64,000 nucleotides of DNA, from positions 186,001 to 250,000 of the forward strand of contig QEYB01000963.1 in the NCBI GenBank assembly GCA_017562135.1. Reading direction: 5' to 3'. The translations under genes were made by a program, and so were the position numbers. Below the pieces are notes generated by a model that saw only the letters and a program-made list of their open reading frames with translations, made no database searches and was not told where the DNA came from. The stretch comes from Dipylidium caninum. Taxonomy: Eukaryota > Platyhelminthes > Cestoda > Cyclophyllidea > Dipylidiidae. This document shows positions 36,595 through 48,678 of this stretch, piece by piece; the first letter of the stretch is position 1; the number at the start of each line of letters is the position of its first letter.

Positions 36595-39500
36595 ATGGCT
36601 AAGGTCAACATTACCGGATGCTTCAAGTGCGTCAAATATGCACTCTTCGCCTTCTGCCTTATCGCTTGGGTGAGTTTATTATTAGAACTTAAAGTTCATT
36701 TGATTCGGTTATCTCATCTGTCTAGTGAAATTCATTCTTTTCGAAAAAATTGCGCTTTGTCTAGGAAATAAGCGACGTCCTTCCCCATATTTTCTATTTA
36801 TTGTGGCGTTCTCTCTAAAGACTCCAGAATCCTACGAATTTCCTTTTGTTTCACACGTAGTAGTTTTAAAAATGTGTATGATGTGTGAAACAAAGTGGTA
36901 ACTAACATTTTTGGGGAAATTATTTCTTTGGAAATCGTAACGGTATAGTTTTATGTATGGCGGAGTTAGTCAGTAGAGCAGGAAGTGATGTACTCCATTT
37001 GAAATGGTCAAAAATGACACGAGATAAGGCAGCTGATTGGGATGTTATTTGAAGACTCGGTTCCACGGCGCAAGTTGACGTTTTTACGAGTAATTGGATG
37101 ATTTAAATCTTCCAGATTTGTCTAAAGCATCGTATCCCTACCATTAAAGGAAGAGAGAGGTACTCGAGGTATAGCACGACCAAGAGATAAGAAGACGGAA
37201 ATTAACAATTAAAATAGACCATCTGGAAGAGTCGATGGTGTAGAAATGAACTGTATCATCCTCTAGGCAGGCATTTCAACCACTCGTAGACGTTGAAATG
37301 AACGACTGTGGAGTTCAGAGCCAAGACAGTGTTTACCCGATTCTGTGCATATTTTTAACCCTTGTTCTACTAAATTCCCCTCGGTCCGTAGGTGGAGGAA
37401 ATTCCTCGCTAATAACTATAATGTGCGCGTAGTCAGATTATTTTGCACCTCGGTTACAGTAGCCATATTTAGTAGCGAACCAAATAAGGACCGGAGCGGT
37501 ACGGACTGGAGGGCGTCAGGAGAGTAGGCTTACAAAAACAGAAAAAAGAACAGTTTAGAATGTCCAAGTAGTGACAAGTTATCCAAAATAAGTAAGTAGA
37601 AGTTGACCCTGACCACTACGTTCTGCTTCCGCCGGCTCTCTTCCCCCCCCCCCTTTTTTTTTCCCAAACCATCTTTTTCCCCAGTCCAGGACAGCAGTTC
37701 TGTTTTACCTTAAGCAAAGGTCTAGCCGTGCAAAGTTAGGCAAGGCAGTCCCAAAGAGTAATCCTATTCTTAAACTAGAGCTGTGGCATAAGCCGCAGTA
37801 CGTATACAGCCAGAGAATGCCTGATTTCGCACTTTTTTGTCATCTGGCAACTACGGCGCTGTTAACTCGCTCCTAGTGTATCTTCTAACATGTTTAATGA
37901 GGCTTTCTTAAGGCCTTCTCACACCCATTCCCTTACTCTGCTATGCCCTCGAAAAGACTGAAGGTAGATTGAAGTAGGCTAAATCAATGTAAAAGTTATG
38001 TGAATAATCTAAGATGTTGCTTTTACGTTGCCTACGGAACACGAGTTTGTAGAATGGGCACTTATGGCGGAGAAGAAAGTGAAGTGTGTATATTTATGTG
38101 TAGATTCTTGGTCTCGTTGCGTTTATCTGGGGTATTGTTGCTCGGGCAACAGGACATTTTGGACCACTCGAATCCACCATGCCTGCTGTCACGGCCGGTA
38201 AGTTATCCTCCTTTTAATACTTTTGTTATCGTCTTCATTTTCGTCCAACTTCTAATAGATGAGGTCACTGAAAATGAAAGATTTTGTTTTATTTTTCATA
38301 TACGAGTGGAGATATCGAGAAAATTTTATTTCTCCTTTCCCCTTCAGGTGCAAATTTACTCATCGCTGTTGGATTTATCATAATGTTCGTAGGATTTCTC
38401 GGCTGTTGTGGAGCCATTCGCGAAAGCCAATTCCTCCTCATGGCTGTAAGTAATGCAACACTATTTCTGCCTCCTCTTTCGCCATCTCATAGGACGAAGC
38501 ATATCATATTCCTTCATCTTCTTAGTGCTTTTTTTTCTTGGTACCTGTGTGTGAGTGAATATTAAAGCTATTGAAAACCTCGGCCTGGCGTCAGAAAACA
38601 AGTTTAAGATTTACATGCAAGGATTCATTACTGCTAAGTAAAATCACTTCCAGTGGAATATCCAGCCAAATAGTCCATGTGATCAGTTAATCATTTAGTT
38701 AAATAAGCTTTTCTGTAACATGTTGTAACAATGATGAGCAGTGGTGTCCTGTCGAAGTAAGAGAGAATACTATCAGGAGGAGAGAGGTCAAATGAACATG
38801 AGAGGACTTTCATTTGTATCAAAACACTTCACAAATTCAAACAAAGCGACTCGCCTCAGAGTACGCATCCAACCTTGCCTGCGATCTAGTCCATCATGAT
38901 CAAATATTTCCTTCTGAAAACTTCTCTTGGCACACTTACGACCTGTCTTATTGCGAGAGTCAACTGACACCGAGGCTGACGGGTTAACTACCAAGATAAT
39001 ATTTTACCAGTATTAAGTACTTATGACTTAGAAAGCGGAAATAAGCCTTAATCTACTAGCATGCTTGAGAAGTAGTGCTGGAAGGATGATGGGGAGGAGG
39101 GTTTCCCCCTCTCCAAGTCACAAGTTGGAGGAGTGCGCGGCAACAAAGTTAATTTTTGGGTGCATCCGAACACGGACGAATTTATAAAGAAATCTCTAAT
39201 GTAGGACTTCATTTTAAGGTGCAAATATGGTCTCGGGGCAGTATTTACTAAATCTCCTTATTTCAAATCGGGACTGTTAGGGAGGGTGGGAGTGGGGGTA
39301 AGAGATGAGTTGATTGACAAATTCCTATAGAATGTATTTCTGCTTCTAGTTCTTCTTCGCGATCTTCTTGTGCTTCAGTCTTCTCATGGCAGCCGGACTT
39401 TGGGCTGTTGCTTGGCAGCCGAGGGTGAGTAGTGGCTGATCTTAAGATTCCTCCTATTACATTGTAAACTCACGCAAACATTGACGAAACTATTGAGAGG

Positions 39501-41248
39501 GAAGTGCTCGTTTTAGTCACAACTTATTATTACTGTAAACAAAGGCGACGTCCAGATTAGGCGGATTTTAGCACTAATTTGGAGAAATACAATGAGTTTT
39601 TGCATTGCTACATGCGCCTATATAACGAGATCCGTCGTCTTACAATCCATTCGCAGTTTGGTAGAAACGTGGCCAGATCTGAGCCACCTCGGTAGTAGAT
39701 GCTTAAAGAACGTGGTCGAAATCTCCACCATTCTTCCCCTTCCTACAAAAAACAGTACCTTTTTTGGTGCAAAGAAACGATGACCAGGTTGTTATTCCCA
39801 TCACGCTGCTATTGGTGCCCATGTGTGGGGGAAAACAGCACCCGCAAAAGGTCTAAAACGGCAACCAGGGTGATCAATAGGCCTACGCATATGTACGCAC
39901 AAAGAAACAGGTTTGTACGGTGAAAGGGTCGGGAATACGGTAACACCTACGTTCCGTTCTGCGGATCTGGGCTGTTGCCTCACCGAAACAGCATTGTTCA
40001 GCTGTCAAGTAGGTACATGTGGTCACGCAAGATGTGGCGTCACTTCTTTGTGGCTGGACACGGTGTACTACTTAGTGAGAAATGAGAGGCAACTCGGTCT
40101 GAGGTATGCAAGTAAGGAATCCACTCGTTTGTCTCAAGTAGTCGAGTTACGCTGTCGGCGAGAAGTGAGTTTGCAGTTAATTTGACCACATAAAGCACCA
40201 TGTGGGTTAGTTTGAACAATACAGAGGGCTTCGGACTCGACTAACAGGGAAATATTTTGTCTTTGCGTCAGCTTCCCGTGTATCTTCATGGCTCACTTGA
40301 GAAGCTAATTCAAAGCTACAAAACGGACAAGAAGCCGGATGACACCAGACTGTTGAATTTCATTCAAGAAAAGGTGAGTTGTTTGCTCCCGATGGAGGGG
40401 GAAATAACAGAGTGATGGTGTTAAGTTGTTAGAAATGAATTGCGGAGGGAGATTTGCACATCCTCGGCAGGCGGTGCGTATGCTACTCTTTCTAAATAAG
40501 TAAACGATTATGTGAGTTGGGTTTGTGGTTTTAGTTTGCCTGCTGCGGTGCTGTTGGGGTTGCGGACTATGCGCTTTCTCCAATTCCCTCTAGTTGCGGT
40601 TCGACCAATACGGAACAGGTTCGAAGACCGGTTAGTTGTTTTCTCACTTATCGCATAACACGTTCACGTTTAACTCGAGTGACTGCCGCTGTGAGTGCTG
40701 TCAAAACAGAGCCAACTGGTCGATTTCTCCACTTATCTGCGCCCCTATTTGATAGACCTTATTGAAACCTAAGATTAGACTACGTAATGTGAAGTGGGTT
40801 AATGGAGCAGCGGGTATGAGAGCAAGCGCCCTTCCTATCACTGTAACTCATTGGCTTTTAGGGGTGTCAGCAGAAGATTTTGCAATCAGGTCGAGAGAAT
40901 CTCTCAACAATGACAGGAATTGGCATCGGTTTTGGGCTAGTCATGGTAAGTGGTGCACCGTCTGTACATAGTGTAAAAGGCACACAGAGAAGATGCGCTT
41001 GTAATGGCTTACACAAACGTCAAATGTGGAAAAATCTACCATTATTTATTAGGGCGCATTTTATGTTTAAAGCAGGCGAGAGGATCGAGTTGAGTAGAAT
41101 AAAACGTAGGAGAAATTGGGACTTCTGTCGTGCTTGCCATCAGCCACACACAAATAGTTAGAAGCAGACAAGATATTACCTTTTTGCGTAGATCTGTGGC
41201 ATGGTCTTCTCCCTCATGTTGTGCTGTGCCCTGCGAGAGATCAATTGA
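36595..41248 (+). CDS. Tetraspanin
   Basis: Four-pass membrane organiser. The exons are 36595-36669, 38104-38197, 38348-38445, 39350-39424, 40272-40373, 40535-40630, 40862-40945 and 41192-41248, giving 226 residues. It starts MAKVNITGCFKCVKYALFAF. TM1 spans exons 1-2 (CLIAWILGLVAFIWGIVA), followed by a short first loop. TM2 is LLIAVGFIIMFVGFLGCCG with the polar AIRES turn after it, and TM3 is FFAIFLCFSLLMAAGLWAVA. The large loop of about 85 residues carries the signature CCG plus two more cysteines (SCG and GCQ), so it is a four-cysteine type. TM4 is TGIGIGFGLVMICGMVFSLM, with a short tail ending REIN. Exons coincide with structural units. Tetraspanins are major tegument antigens in flatworms. 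The exon 6 donor could instead be 12 nt upstream. Confidence 0.93.
37643..37662 (+). repeat. Poly-C/poly-T tract in tetraspanin intron 1
   Basis: Eleven consecutive C followed by nine T, inside the first intron. Confidence 0.85.
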
Positions 41249-42064
41249 GAGATGCAATGGACGCCTGCCCCAGCTCACCTCCTTCGCGTGTGCTCTCTCG
41301 GCACTCCCGAATAACCCAGTCCCGTCTTCGGACCACGAGCCGAGGTGATTCGTTGACCTCTACTTTCCTGTAGACTGGCATTTACCCATGTCTCTGTCAT
41401 CTGTATGCTATTCACTTCCTTGGTTCCAACTCTCTATCTGTTATTATTGCATTTGCGAATATAACAAAGTTTGGTAATGACGAATGGGACTAATTATACA
41501 AGTCATCATTCAAAGTAGTGTACTACCGACCATGACGGGTAGGATGTTTATTCACGGCTGCGAATAAGTCCTGGGGAACAGGCTCTGAGAAGTCTCAAAA
41601 CCTCATCGTCCATTCTATTGCAAATGGATGTAACAAGTCGCGTAAAGGTGAAAAGTACTCGGACCTGAATATCCACCACTCAATTTGGGAATCAGTAAGG
41701 CCTACAGGGCATTGGTGTGAAGAAGGAAAGGCATCTGTTTCAGAAGGAGAAACAGAAAAGTGGAACCAATAGAAAAGCCGACGTTGGCTGCCCACCTGCA
41801 AGACGAGGAAACTGGGGGTCTTGAATAGCGCGTATGAAAGCGCTCGAATGTATTGGAGTGTTCATTCAACAAGGGGGTCAAATCCCTGAGCAAGGTGATA
41901 TTTAATCGGAAATGTAGAATTATGTGAGAGATCAAGTGGGGGAGGACGTGAAAGAACTGCAAAAGTAGTTCATAATTAGTGTGGCAGTTGTTGCCGTACT
42001 GAGGGAACAATGACGTAGGCAGGAATAAGCGTATCACAAAAATAGAAAACTAACACAAAAAATC
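41249..42064. other. Convergent spacer between tetraspanin and CHMP2B
   Basis: Holds the 3' ends of two genes facing each other. No exon seen, and no canonical AATAAA was obvious for either gene. Confidence 0.5.
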
Positions 42065-42773
42065 TTAAGGATTTCGCAATCTCGCCAGTTGCGCCTCAAT
42101 ATCTTCGGTATCTCTTCCAGCAACGTGAGTACCGACGGGATCTTTAGTTGGCACAGGGGCGCCTGCCAACTTCGAAGCGGTCTCAATGCCCAACTCATCT
42201 AGAACTTGTTGAACGACAGCATCTTCTTCCTCCTTGTTGTCCTCGAACAAATTTGCAAGAATATCATCCATAGCTTCTTCCGTGGCAGACATTTTCATGT
42301 TCTCCTTTGAAAATTCTTTTAGGACTTTTGCAGTTTCGGCATTATCAAACTGCTGCATAAAAACAAGGATAAAACACAAAGGTTATGAAGAGATGATTAT
42401 TTTAAAAGTTTGGGGAATCAATTTGTTTTACAAGTACCTTATTCATTCTGGACATTATATCGGTGCTTCTTTTAGCAGCATCCCCCATTTTCATATTGGA
42501 TTTCATAAGACTCTGTTGAGCCTCAACACCCTTCATCCTTGCACTCATTTCATAACTTCTGGTCACTTGTTGGCGGTTCTTGACGAGTTGTTTCGCCAAA
42601 ACGACACAGGCTTCCTTATTTCCTTGAGCGGCACATCGCTTTATCTCGTCCTTAATACGAGCTTCATTGTTTTGAAGCTGGCTACGATCTCTTTCAAGCT
42701 CTCTTTGGGCTCTTCTATTGTCTCTTTCTCCCTGTTTCAGTTGTTTCTCTAATTTTTTTTCTCTGGAAAACAT
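42065..42773 (-). CDS. CHMP2B: Charged multivesicular body protein 2b (ESCRT-III)
   Basis: Snf7/Vps2-family subunit of ESCRT-III, which polymerises on membranes to drive multivesicular-body budding and abscission. Two exons (42773-42438 and 42352-42065) separated by an 85-nt intron give 207 residues (human CHMP2B 213). The basic, helical N-terminal half contains GNKEACVVLAKQLVKNRQQ, the segment closest to CHMP2B (GNKEAC-VLAKQLV). The second half has FSKENMKMSATEEAMDDIL, an acidic stretch and VLDELGIE, then a C-terminal DIEAQLARLRNP that fits the MIT-interacting motif that recruits VPS4. CHMP2A is the alternative, but the NKEAC and KENMKM blocks favour 2B. The first ATG of the frame lies three codons upstream and is less likely. 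Confidence 0.93.
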
Positions 42774-43236
42774 TATACACACGACCGACGGGTACTAGTC
42801 CGTTTAAGAATCGCGGACAAAATAATAACAACTTGAACTACCTGGTTGCTATGACGGTTAAAATAAATTGCTCCAGTTCATACGGGTGACATGATTTGTA
42901 ACAGATATGTGCAAAGAACGACTATACGGAATTAATGTGCACAGGAGTCCGGTAAGACATGAAATCTTCACTTGAGTAATTTTTAAATATTTTCGTTTCA
43001 GTTGCCGAATTAGGCATGAAAGAACGTTCAGGAACACATATATTTTATGTTTGATATACATTGTTTGTCTTCCAAGGCACAGTTAAGACTGTAGCGGTGA
43101 CCTTTTGATGATAATGCAACGACCTTCATCAAAGTGTGTATTTAACGCTAAACATTTCCATAAAATCCTTTTGCCATACCGTCCTCGCAATTTCGTTTAA
43201 GCATTAAATTTAGCCTATACTTTTTCGATTGGTGGA
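42774..43236. other. Spacer upstream of CHMP2B
   Basis: 463 bp between the stop of the next - strand gene and the CHMP2B start. No exon was seen, and it is presumed to hold the CHMP2B promoter. Confidence 0.45.
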
Positions 43237-43675
43237 TTAAGCAAAAATTTCTAGTTGTCGCCCTGTCGTGTTATTTATCTGAATTTGGGAACGAAGCGTG
43301 TTGTGTCCCTCCGCATACAGTTCAAAATGAGCAACTAAACCATTCCCTCTAATGTAATTCATTCTACGATCGGTTCCCCCCTCTATTGTCAAAGACATAG
43401 TCAGATGTTTAGGAGCTTTGAAATCGTTTTGGTCACAATATGAAGGCATTTGTTCTACCATGACCTCTAGAATGGCTATTCCCTTAACCATTAATTTGCC
43501 TCCTGCACCTCTCACCTACAGCTTTCAACTTAGGCTTTATGGTGGAAACCGTCCTCATCTTTTTATTTTCTTGTATATCACCTTTCGGTACTTGCGTGAG
43601 AAGCCAATTATCTCTATTATGAACTGCATATAGCGATTCCTGTCTAAATCGATACATTGACCTCGAATCCTGCAT
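43237..43675 (-). CDS. Small unrecognised protein, 134 residues
   Basis: Two open frames on the - strand overlap in different phases and are joined cleanly by removing a 34-nt GT...TAG intron (43549-43516). Exon 1 (43675-43550) starts MQDSRSMYRFRQESLYAVHN and exon 2 (43515-43237) runs through GGKLMVKGIAILEVMVEQMP and ends TGRQLEIFA. No signal peptide or membrane segment is visible. Exon 2 looks like a compact beta-rich domain. The 5' end abuts the ataxin-3 start at 443 bp in a divergent arrangement. I do not recognise the family. The joined frame, the short intron and the sensible composition make a real gene likely. Confidence 0.6.
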
Positions 43676-44118
43676 CACGGTGGTCCAACTTTCCACAAAA
43701 GGTTACATGAACTTTTGTGAATTTCGCGGTCGTGAGGCTGTCATTGTCTTATGATGACCCTCAAGCATGCGTCACGCTATTGGTATTTAGCGGAAGCCGT
43801 TCTGCTACTGGAGGCTACTTAAAAGATCTATCGTCTTGTTAGAAAGGGAATCTGGACACGGTAATAGAGATATCCCGAGTGAAATATATAATTTTGTATA
43901 ACGTTGCATTCTTTTCAATGGTATGCACAGCTCTTTCCGCAGACGAAGGCATGCTTTTTAACAACCACGTTTAGTGTATTTATATCTGTTTTTTATTCCA
44001 AATTTTTTTCATTGGTCATGTTTATAACCTCTGACCAATTAATTTATAACCTTGTCGCAGTTGGTTGGTCTTTGCTCTCCTTCAGCCTATTCGCCTTAGT
44101 ATATCATCGATAGGTACA
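43676..44118. promoter_or_regulatory. Divergent spacer between the 134-residue gene and ataxin-3
   Basis: Only 443 bp separates the two outward-facing start codons, so both promoters should be here. No named motif was assigned. Confidence 0.4.
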
Positions 44119-46698
44119 ATGGAGAAGATTTACCATGAGCGAGTAATATTAAAAGTTTATGTGATGTCAGTAGCAACTTGATAGGTGCTGCGCGCAACAT
44201 TGTTTGAATAGTCTTTTACAAGGCCCTTACTTTTCTGTTGAGTCCCTCCTCGAGATCGCGCACAATCTGGACGATCAAGAGCGAATAGCCTGTAATGCCT
44301 CGCAATCAGATTGCTTAAATAATGACGATTCGGGGGATTTTTCTATACAGGTATAAGGTTACAACTTTTCCTCGGCGCCTTTCTAATTCATGTAATTGAT
44401 ACAGACAAGTTACTTGTCAATGACGCTTGTTCATCATGATAATTCAAAGGCAAATGTCTTTTAAACACAAAATATTGTCATCTGTAATGATGGCATTGAT
44501 GCTTAGCACCTTGTTTTTGTCTAAGGTGATAGCAATGGCCTTGCAGTGCCTTGGACTTGAGTTGGTTCCCTATATGCGCAACTCCGAAGAAGCTGCGTCG
44601 GCTAGAGCAGATCCTACATCCCAGCGCGCTTTTATTTGTCACTTCGACATGCATTGGTTGGCCATACGTCGCCTAGGCCATCAATGGTTTGATCTCAATT
44701 CACTTCATTCACATCCTCGACTAATCTCCAAAACCTACTTGTCAATGTTTCTGAAACAATTAAATTCGGAGAAGTACTCTATTTGGTTTGTTACGGGAAC
44801 TTTTCCCGAGTGTGAGGCCGACCAGTATTTGAAGGTATGTTTTAAATACTTGAGAAACCAAGGAATCCGGCGTTTTCCCTTTTCAATCTTTCTGGAAGCT
44901 AGTTGATCGACAAGTTTGTCGAGTATTTTGTGTATTAACAGTTTGCGACTTAGGATAAATGGATATTTCTATTGAAATGTAGCTACATCCCATATCAGAG
45001 AGGGTCTTGGCACAACCTGGCCCTAGTATGAGGATCAATGCAACTGAAGTCGATGTGGATCTTCGGAAAGCCGTAGAGTTGAGTCTGAAAGATGATGCTA
45101 ACGATTCTTCACTCCAGTCAGTTCTCGCTAAAACCAAGGAGGAAGCAGAAGACCGTGAGTTACAGGAAGCTCTTCAAAGATCAGTTCAGGTTCGTAGATT
45201 GTCGTCCGGAAGTGAAAATAATGTTTTTATTGAACATTGTCGGCACACTATTTTTTGTCTTGTGTATTACTTCTAAAATTGGGGAGCCTTATTCTTCAAT
45301 ACATCAATCATTCCCGGGCTGCTTAGTTTTATTTTTTGATGTGCACAATTTTATTTTTTTCTAAAACCTAGTTGTTCCCGTTTTATTTATGACTTTACCC
45401 AAGTCTCCACCGATACTTAGTGACGCTTATTATTGTTATTAAAAACCCAGTTATTAGTCTAGAGTAATATTTCTGTCGGGGCGATATTTGCTGACAAAAT
45501 GAAATGCTTTTTCTGGTTTCAATTTTGTATCTCCTCTATGCGGAATCGAAATTTGCTATGTCTAATTCGAGTAACCCGACAAATGTGCGGTTTTTGTTTG
45601 AAGGGATGAGTGAAGCCCAGCATCTAAGTAATAAGATTTTAACGTTATCATTGTAATGTCTTGTGATTTTCTCGCACTGTCTTCTTACAAATTTAACTGT
45701 CTGCCAAACGTGAAAATGGTAATATCACGCTTCATCATGCAAGCGTTATAAGATCCGGTTAGAAAGTGTAAATATTTCATTTCGCCTAATTGATTTGTCC
45801 TTAGTAAATCATGAGGCTCCCCGTATTTTCGTCACATGAGTAAGAAATTGAATTTAACCTATCCTTTACTCTTTTCTCGCTTTAGAATATCTCCCCCTCT
45901 CCAAATAGTCGCTTTCAAACTTCATACGAAAGGGAGTTGCAAGAGGCTTTACGATTATCCTTGGCTGTACGTTTTTTCCTCACTGGACAGAATTTTACGA
46001 CAAAGGAGTGATGCACTTTGAGTGCGCTTGTGTTTTACTTAATCATATCACTGTTCTACTTTTTATGTTACAGGATTCATGCGACTCAATTAATAACTGT
46101 AATTCCAATCGAGGACGCATTCGTAAGTTTATTTACATTTGTTAAACGTATATCGAATAGTTTGTTTTTAATCAGCTGCGAAAATTACTCAATCATTATT
46201 TTCGCCATCCTCTCTCCCTCTTAACTCTGACTTCCGTAATTATGCATAATCCGGGAGTATTAATTTTTTCGAGTGGATTGGACGAGAGATGTTAACGTCA
46301 CTAGTTTGTTCTGCACAGCAGCTTCAGACCGGGCCACAATTTGGTCTAACAATTCGCCTGACGAAGACAGGGACTTGCAAGAGGCAATACGATTATCTTT
46401 GGAGGTAATATATTCTTTTCGTTACAAATTAAAATTCTATTATCTATTTGCATCCACATCACTGACGCGCAGTTGCAGTGATAATAAGATCGTTGAAGGA
46501 ACTTGCAATATTTATTTACTTATAAGAAGGGGTGTCACCTTGGTGCATATTTGTGGGCGAGTAATAGTCTGATTTATTTTGATCCGACTTTGTGTGTATG
46601 CTCTAAAGACTGTTCCGTCTTAGTTGCACGTGACGTTGATAGGAAAGTAAAACTTTCCTCTCTCACTCTTTTTCTTCCAGGCTTCTTCACAGAAGTGA
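44119..46698 (+). CDS. ATXN3: Ataxin-3 Josephin deubiquitinase
   Basis: Cysteine protease that trims polyubiquitin chains. The exons are 44119-44142, 44174-44350, 44526-44834, 44983-45189, 45886-45966, 46074-46122, 46319-46404 and 46681-46698, giving 316 residues. The Josephin domain (1 to about 170) keeps the oxyanion Gln9, catalytic Cys14 (in CCAQHCLN), His110 (MHWLAIRR) and Asn125 (FDLNSL), and contains SQRAFICHFD and FPECEADQYL. Downstream are four ubiquitin-interacting motifs, near residues 193-207, 227-238, 254-265 and 299-310 (for example DRDLQEAIRLSLE). There is no polyglutamine tract, and no basic VCP-binding stretch is visible. Exon 1 codes for only eight residues before a 31-nt intron. 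An AATAAA lies at 46856-46861. Confidence 0.94.
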
Positions 46699-46831
46699 AA
46701 AGTGTTCTACTAACAAGCCTCCTTAGAATATTCTTGCAAGAGATTTAACTGTTATTCCAAATAATAGTTACCACTAACTTGTCTTTTCTAATTGTCCTCC
46801 AAAACGGAAAGCGGTATAATAAGTGATTTTC

Positions 46832-46837
46832 TTTATT
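46832..46837 (-). terminator. Poly(A) signal of RSPH9
   Basis: AATAAA on the - strand, 66 bp past the RSPH9 stop. It lies within the ataxin-3 3' UTR. Confidence 0.5.
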
Positions 46838-46855
46838 TATGCATATTTGTGAACT

Positions 46856-46861
46856 AATAAA
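46856..46861 (+). terminator. Poly(A) signal of ataxin-3
   Basis: AATAAA on the + strand, 158 bp past the ataxin-3 stop and 42 bp short of the RSPH9 stop codon on the other strand. Confidence 0.55.
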
Positions 46862-46902
46862 GTGTCAGCATTATTTCAACTGCAATTTCGTGTATTAATG
46901 GT

Positions 46903-47850
46903 TTAGAGCATAAAGGGTAGGTCGATATTGTATTCACCACATCCGACATACAGACTTCCATACACGGGCCTTTCTGGCACGTGGTATAAAATGTAACCTA
47001 GCCACTGTAAACTCTTAAGATAGACAACTGTGTTTCCACGTTCAAAGTGTATAACCCAACAGCCTAAAGTAAAACAATCATGTGTTGAATCAATGGATGG
47101 ATTTACCTTTTGGAATATCCATTTCTAAGTTGTCAAGAAAGTCAATAGCTTTGTCCAGCTTAACCTTGTCTTCTAGGGGCTTGTGTGGGAACTTGATCGG
47201 GTTTCTGAAATGAAAGTAGGATGAGAGTTTGGCAGCTTCTGCTAGGGTAAGACCTAACGAAGATATCAGTCGAATGTGGGGGAAAGGCGAGTACCTTCGT
47301 AATTCTTGTTCCTGATGACTTGACCATTGGAGAGACGGTGAAATGACCCCCTCGGTATGACTCGAACGTCGTGATCGATACGTGCAATTACAGCGGCCAA
47401 CCTATCTTCCTCTTTCATTTTCATCTTAATTGGTAAAGTATGAATTTAAAAGCTAACTAATTTTTCTTCATTCTTAAGTTCGTCACCATTATATGATTGT
47501 TTCAATTCGGCATACTCAAATTCGTGTTGTGGGTCGCCTGTGAAACGCATCTTGAAATATTTAGATTTTTCAACATTATGGCTTGTTGGAATTGGGAGTA
47601 GACACCAGTTTACACAATCCTTACTGTAAAGGGTCGTAACATCATTCATATAATCCTTTCCTATACCCTGGGCGATGAAATAATCTCCATGAATCCCTCT
47701 AATTATGCCCCAAAAGTTAACAATGACATATTTCTGCTCATATCTAAGGATTGTAAGAGATGTCTGCAATGAGGCTTTTTGTTCTGGAGTAAGAACTATT
47801 CCACAGGGTCCAAGGTATTCAATTTTAATATGTAGGTCATTGCTGTCCAT
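46903..47850 (-). CDS. RSPH9: Radial spoke head protein 9
   Basis: Subunit of the radial spoke head in motile 9+2 cilia, needed for planar beating. Exons 47850-47458, 47424-47295, 47253-47107 and 47063-46903 give 276 residues, the same length as I recall for the human protein. It starts MDSNDLHIKIEYLG. Family blocks include TPEQKASLQTSL, YFIAQGIGKDY, FTGDPQHEFEYAEL, KEEDRLAAVIARID, VIPRGSF, EAAKLSSYFHFRNP, DNLEMDIPKG and HFERGNTVV, and the C-terminus is NIDLPFML. The three introns are 33, 41 and 43 nt, all tiny, and each join is supported by the family alignment. An in-frame ATG 36 codons upstream would add a hydrophobic leader and is rejected, because family members start at MD. Confidence 0.95.
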
Positions 47851-48678
47851 TTGATAAAAGCTCGCTCTGGTACCCGTTGCTATGGTAAGACATATCCCTA
47901 GAAAAATAAAACGAAGAAATAAGATAACGGCGCATATCAAAATGATTGGGTAAAACAACTTACGTCAGTTAAAGATAACTTTTTAGTTGATCGACGCAGT
48001 TGGACAAAGATAATTATTTTCTTACACTGCAGGCCGCATAAAGAGATTCTGTAAAGAAATGCCAAAAACGGTACTATTTGTGTCATTTCCTTACAACTGG
48101 GCAACTTCTTATATTTGTCCGCCAGTTAGCTAATGCTTATTATGCTTCTCATTTCAGCTGCTCAACTCCCCATCGTCCGCTATCGAGGACCGGATGCTAC
48201 TCGTTAACATTTGTTTATATAACAGTCATCTGGGCGTTTCACACACATTTTTAATGAAACCGACGAAGTCTATTTGTAAAACCTAATAGCTTGTGTTCAA
48301 AATGAAAAATATGGTTTACAGAATTATTGAAAGGCGATAGTTCGGCATATATGCAGTATTTTAGCCTTAAAACGGAAGCTTACTGGGATTGTACACCGAT
48401 ATTCTCTTGTTGTAAGAGGGCAGTGAACGAATTTGACGATAATAACACGCGATTGGTGGGAGTTACTTTCATATGTGCTAAGTAATATCATAGGGAAGAG
48501 CTACCAAGCAAAAGACAATGCGCAAGACAAATGACAGGGAACTACATATAAAATGAGGTTTTTATTAACCCGCACTCTTGCATGCTTTCAACAGGAAGAG
48601 AGATATGGTGGTTACACAAAAAATGTATGAGTAATTCATCCGAATCCTCTCGCCTCAAGTAAGTAAATAACTGTCCTT
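47851..48678. other. Upstream flank of RSPH9
   Basis: AT-rich DNA that should include the RSPH9 promoter. No exon supported. Confidence 0.45.

Noticed and set aside
43484..43696. Reading the two overlapping - strand frames at 43237-43696 as separate small genes
   Set aside because: A 34-nt GT...AG intron joins them into one frame, which is simpler and fits the intron sizes seen in neighbouring genes.
47446..47958. RSPH9 with a 36-residue hydrophobic N-terminal extension
   Set aside because: The extension is only an open upstream stretch. The family begins at the MD that corresponds to 47850, and radial spoke proteins are not secreted.
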